The notes below the pieces were generated by a model. That model did no database searches, was not told the origin of the DNA, and worked only from the letters and a program-made list of their open reading frames with translations. 64,000 bases of DNA from Brevundimonas naejangsanensis (GTDB taxonomy: Bacteria; Pseudomonadota; Alphaproteobacteria; Caulobacterales; Caulobacteraceae): the NCBI RefSeq assembly GCF_000635915.2, contig NZ_CP015614.1, forward strand, positions 1,595,501 to 1,659,500, given 5' to 3'. Position numbers and translations under genes: made by a program. Below are positions 62,175-64,000 of this stretch, piece after piece (the stretch's first letter is position 1; the number at the start of each line of letters is the position of its first letter).

Positions 62175-62933
62175 TCAGTTCCAACCGCGGCTGGCGATAT
62201 ACTGCTGCAACTGGGCGATCCGGGTCTGGTCCGACGGGTGGGTCGAGGCGAACTCCGGCGTGCCCGACTGACGCCCCGCCGCCATCGCGCGCCACAGCGT
62301 CAGCGACTCAGACGGCTTGTAGCCGGCCGCCGCCATGTAATCGACGCCCAGCCGATCCGCCTCCAGCTCGTGGCTGCGCGAGAAAGGCAGCAGCACGCCC
62401 AACTGGGCGCCCAGGCCGCCGAAGGCCTGCACCGCCTGGCCATAGTCCCCTGCCCGGCTCTGCACCGCGCCCAGCACCAGGCCCGTCGTCTGCGTCGTCG
62501 AGGCCCGCTCGGCCGCATGGCGCGCAACGACGTGGCCGACCTCGTGACCGATCACGGCGGCAAGCTGGTCGTCGTTCTTGGCGATGGCGAGCAGGCCCGT
62601 CGTCACGCCCATATGGCCGGACGGCAGGACGAAGGCGTTCGGCGTGGCGTCGTCGAACACCGCATAGTCCCAGTGACGATTGGTCAGGTTCGCCGCCTGG
62701 ACGATTCGATCGCCGACGCGGCGGACGCGCGCGTTCTGGGCGGCGTTGTTCGACACCTTCTGCGTCCTCAGCGTCTCGGCCCAGGCGCCCTGCGACTGCT
62801 GGATCAGGGCGCTGTCGTCCATCAGAACGAACTGGCTTCGGCCCAGCGCCTCATTATAGGCGCAGCCGCCGACGCCGACGCCAAGAAGGCTCGCGCCAAC
62901 GGCCAGAGCAACGAGGATGGGTTTGTGGGACAT
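62175..62933 (-). CDS. M48 family metalloprotease, lipoprotein
   Basis: The 252-residue product starts MSHKPILVALAVGASLLGVG and has a lipobox-like VGGC (C24), a zinc motif HEVGH (residues 130-134) in IGHEVGHVVARHAAE and a third ligand in HELEADRLGVDYM. It resembles periplasmic LoiP/YcaL-type M48 proteases that take part in outer-membrane protein quality control. GGAGG five bases before the ATG at 62933 fixes the start against a much longer open frame. It is downstream of tonB and upstream of tRNA-His; the 280 bases before the gene hold no other feature I could support. Confidence 0.9.
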   Translation of the reverse strand: MSHKPILVALAVGASLLGVGVGGCAYNEALGRSQFVLMDDSALIQQSQGAWAETLRTQKVSNNAAQNARVRRVGDRIVQAANLTNRHWDYAVFDDATPNAFVLPSGHMGVTTGLLAIAKNDDQLAAVIGHEVGHVVARHAAERASTTQTTGLVLGAVQSRAGDYGQAVQAFGGLGAQLGVLLPFSRSHELEADRLGVDYMAAAGYKPSESLTLWRAMAAGRQSGTPEFASTHPSDQTRIAQLQQYIASRGWN

Positions 62934-63213
62934 GGGGCCTCCAGACAGCAATCGCTGTCCATAATGCACAGCCTGTCGGCTCGGCTCCACGCTCTCTTCA
63001 CCTTGAGCGGCGGCAGCGCGGCTTGGACCGGCCTCATCATCGCCTTCGCGGCAAGGAATCAGTCTCTCAACGTGAGCCGTGATCCGCGCGGATCGCTCCA
63101 AACGGCTCATGCGCCGTGTTCGGATCCTCGGAACAGGCCCGAAGATGACGCGACGGAATAAACCACGCCCATGACCCTGCTGGTACGCCAACCTCGAGGC
63201 CGAAGACGGCCAC

Positions 63214-63247
63214 AAAAAAACGCCCCGAGGCGAAACCTCGAGGCGCT
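63214..63247 (-). terminator. Terminator of tonB
   Basis: On the minus strand an 11-bp stem with G-U pairs (GCGCCTCGAGG with CCTCGGGGCGT) is followed by seven T. It begins 27 bases after the tonB stop. Confidence 0.9.
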
Positions 63248-63273
63248 TCTTTTCGTTCAGTGCGATCGCTCGC

Positions 63274-63987
63274 TTAGTCCAGGTTAAACGGCACCCGGAC
63301 CACGAACTTGGCGTTCGTTGCAGCGCCATCGACCGTGCGGGGCGAAAGCTGCCCGCGCTGGACGATGCGGACCGCAGCGGCGCCGAAGCCCATGCCCGAC
63401 GGCTCTTCCGAGACGACACGGCAGTCTTCAGGACGACCGCTCGGGGTCACCGTACATTCGACCGTGGCCGAACCACCCACGCCGCGATCAAGAGCGCGCT
63501 GCGGGAAGTCCCGTTCGGTCGGACGCGGCGGGCGAGCCCACTGCGGGTTGGTGATCACCGAAGGACGCGGCGGCGCGGGCGGCGCCGGCGGAGGCGGAGG
63601 ACCTGGGACGATCACGGGCGGGCCCGTGTATTCGACGCGGTCTTCCTTCTTCGTCGGCTCGATCGGCAAGGTCACCGGCGGCGGAGGCGCCGAGGTGTTG
63701 ACGACCGGCTCGCGCACCTGAAGCTTCGGCGGCGGAGGCGTGTCCGGCGGCGGAGGCGGCGGCGGCGGAGGCGGAGGCGGTGGCGGCGGCGCCATCAGCT
63801 CCACATCTACAGCCTCGTCCACATAGTTGAACTCCTGGAGTTCGAACTTGCTCTTGTAGAGGTAAAGACCCGCAAGAACGTGAACGGCGATAGAGATGCC
63901 GATCCCGATCATTGCGCCCGTCGAAAGTTTTTTCTTTCTCGGAGCGTCGAGCAGAGGGTCGCGGTGCTCGCGATGTTCAGCAGTCAT
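63274..63987 (-). CDS. tonB: Energy transducer TonB
   Basis: TonB passes energy from ExbB-ExbD in the inner membrane to outer-membrane receptors. The 237-residue product has a basic N-terminus, one membrane helix with the S-x3-H pair (S32, H36 in IGISIAVHVLAGLYLY), a proline-rich spacer with a run of 15 prolines, and the C-terminal TonB fold FPQRALDRGVGGSATVECTV, ending VVRVPFNLD. The domain has two cysteines (CTVTPSGRPEDC) that could pair. It ends with a strong terminator; its exbBD partners are not in the window. Confidence 0.95.
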   Translation of the reverse strand: MTAEHREHRDPLLDAPRKKKLSTGAMIGIGISIAVHVLAGLYLYKSKFELQEFNYVDEAVDVELMAPPPPPPPPPPPPPPPDTPPPPKLQVREPVVNTSAPPPPVTLPIEPTKKEDRVEYTGPPVIVPGPPPPPAPPAPPRPSVITNPQWARPPRPTERDFPQRALDRGVGGSATVECTVTPSGRPEDCRVVSEEPSGMGFGAAAVRIVQRGQLSPRTVDGAATNAKFVVRVPFNLD

Positions 63988-64000
63988 GCTTGCGTCACGC

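Noticed and set aside
62934..63213. Extended frame linking the M48 gene toward tonB
   Set aside because: The strong GGAGG site and lipoprotein signal fix the start at 62933; upstream translation has no domain.
63741..63790. GGCGGA microsatellite near the window end as a mobile or regulatory repeat
   Set aside because: It encodes the proline run of TonB, a normal family feature.

Overview
The window reads as chromosome of a high-GC alphaproteobacterium, most likely Caulobacterales (Brevundimonas/Caulobacter type). That assignment is inferred from gene content, GC-rich third codon positions, an alphaproteobacterial tRNA-His without G-1, a DUF1489 gene and dispersed palindromic repeats; no similarity search was run. 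Most of the window is core information-processing DNA. Most long ORFs antisense to these genes are coding shadows.

Layout. 1-1570: 3' part of the S10 operon seen on the minus strand (rpsJ, rplC, rplD, cut by the window edge). 2153-6460: an interposed block with an outer-membrane protein, a GIN-domain protein, a FemAB-like acyltransferase paired with a JmjC-like cupin, and a 54-aa small gene. 6570-10986: str operon (rpsL-rpsG-fusA-tuf). 11357-12193: a TonB-like membrane protein, then a 38-bp tandem repeat array. 12476-20884: rpoC and rpoB. 21344-26144: FKBP lipoprotein and two M61 peptidases, each M61 gene followed by a long inverted-repeat element. 26426-27377: rplL-rplJ. 27708-29819: DUF47-Pit-Nudix operon. 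30038-32395: tRNA-Trp-secE-nusG and rplK-rplA.

32534-45327 is an oxygen-response neighbourhood: a PPOX-family protein, a cysteine-containing FNR regulator, ompW, cydA-cydB-cydX (bd oxidase, with cydX missed by length cut-offs), divergent cydDC, a 38-aa membrane microprotein and a 123-aa protein, a CNNM/CorC protein and a PAS hybrid kinase. Three perfect FNR/FixK boxes (33120, 38266, 41707) and one degenerate one (35200) tie these genes together. This is the most coherent functional system in the window; the microprotein and its partner look undescribed.

45642-47146: second tuf with tRNA-Gly and tRNA-Tyr. 47296-49102: rlmB and a TerC-family gene. 49255-50280: a compositionally foreign secreted protein with SprB-like repeats and an IPTL-CTERM tail, flanked by inverted 28-bp terminator copies. 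50359-53998: metG, MATE exporter, DUF1489. 54151-59380: leucine-catabolism genes liuB-liuC-liuD with a lipoprotein gene inside. 59460-63987: a cyclic-nucleotide-domain patatin (NTE) gene overlapping tam tail to tail, tRNA-His, an M48 lipoprotein protease and tonB.

Several short repeat families sit at gene ends. One family is found as a 5-unit array near rpoC and as a 2-unit insertion in the tuf2 3' flank, where the otherwise matching tuf1 flank gives an empty-site comparison.
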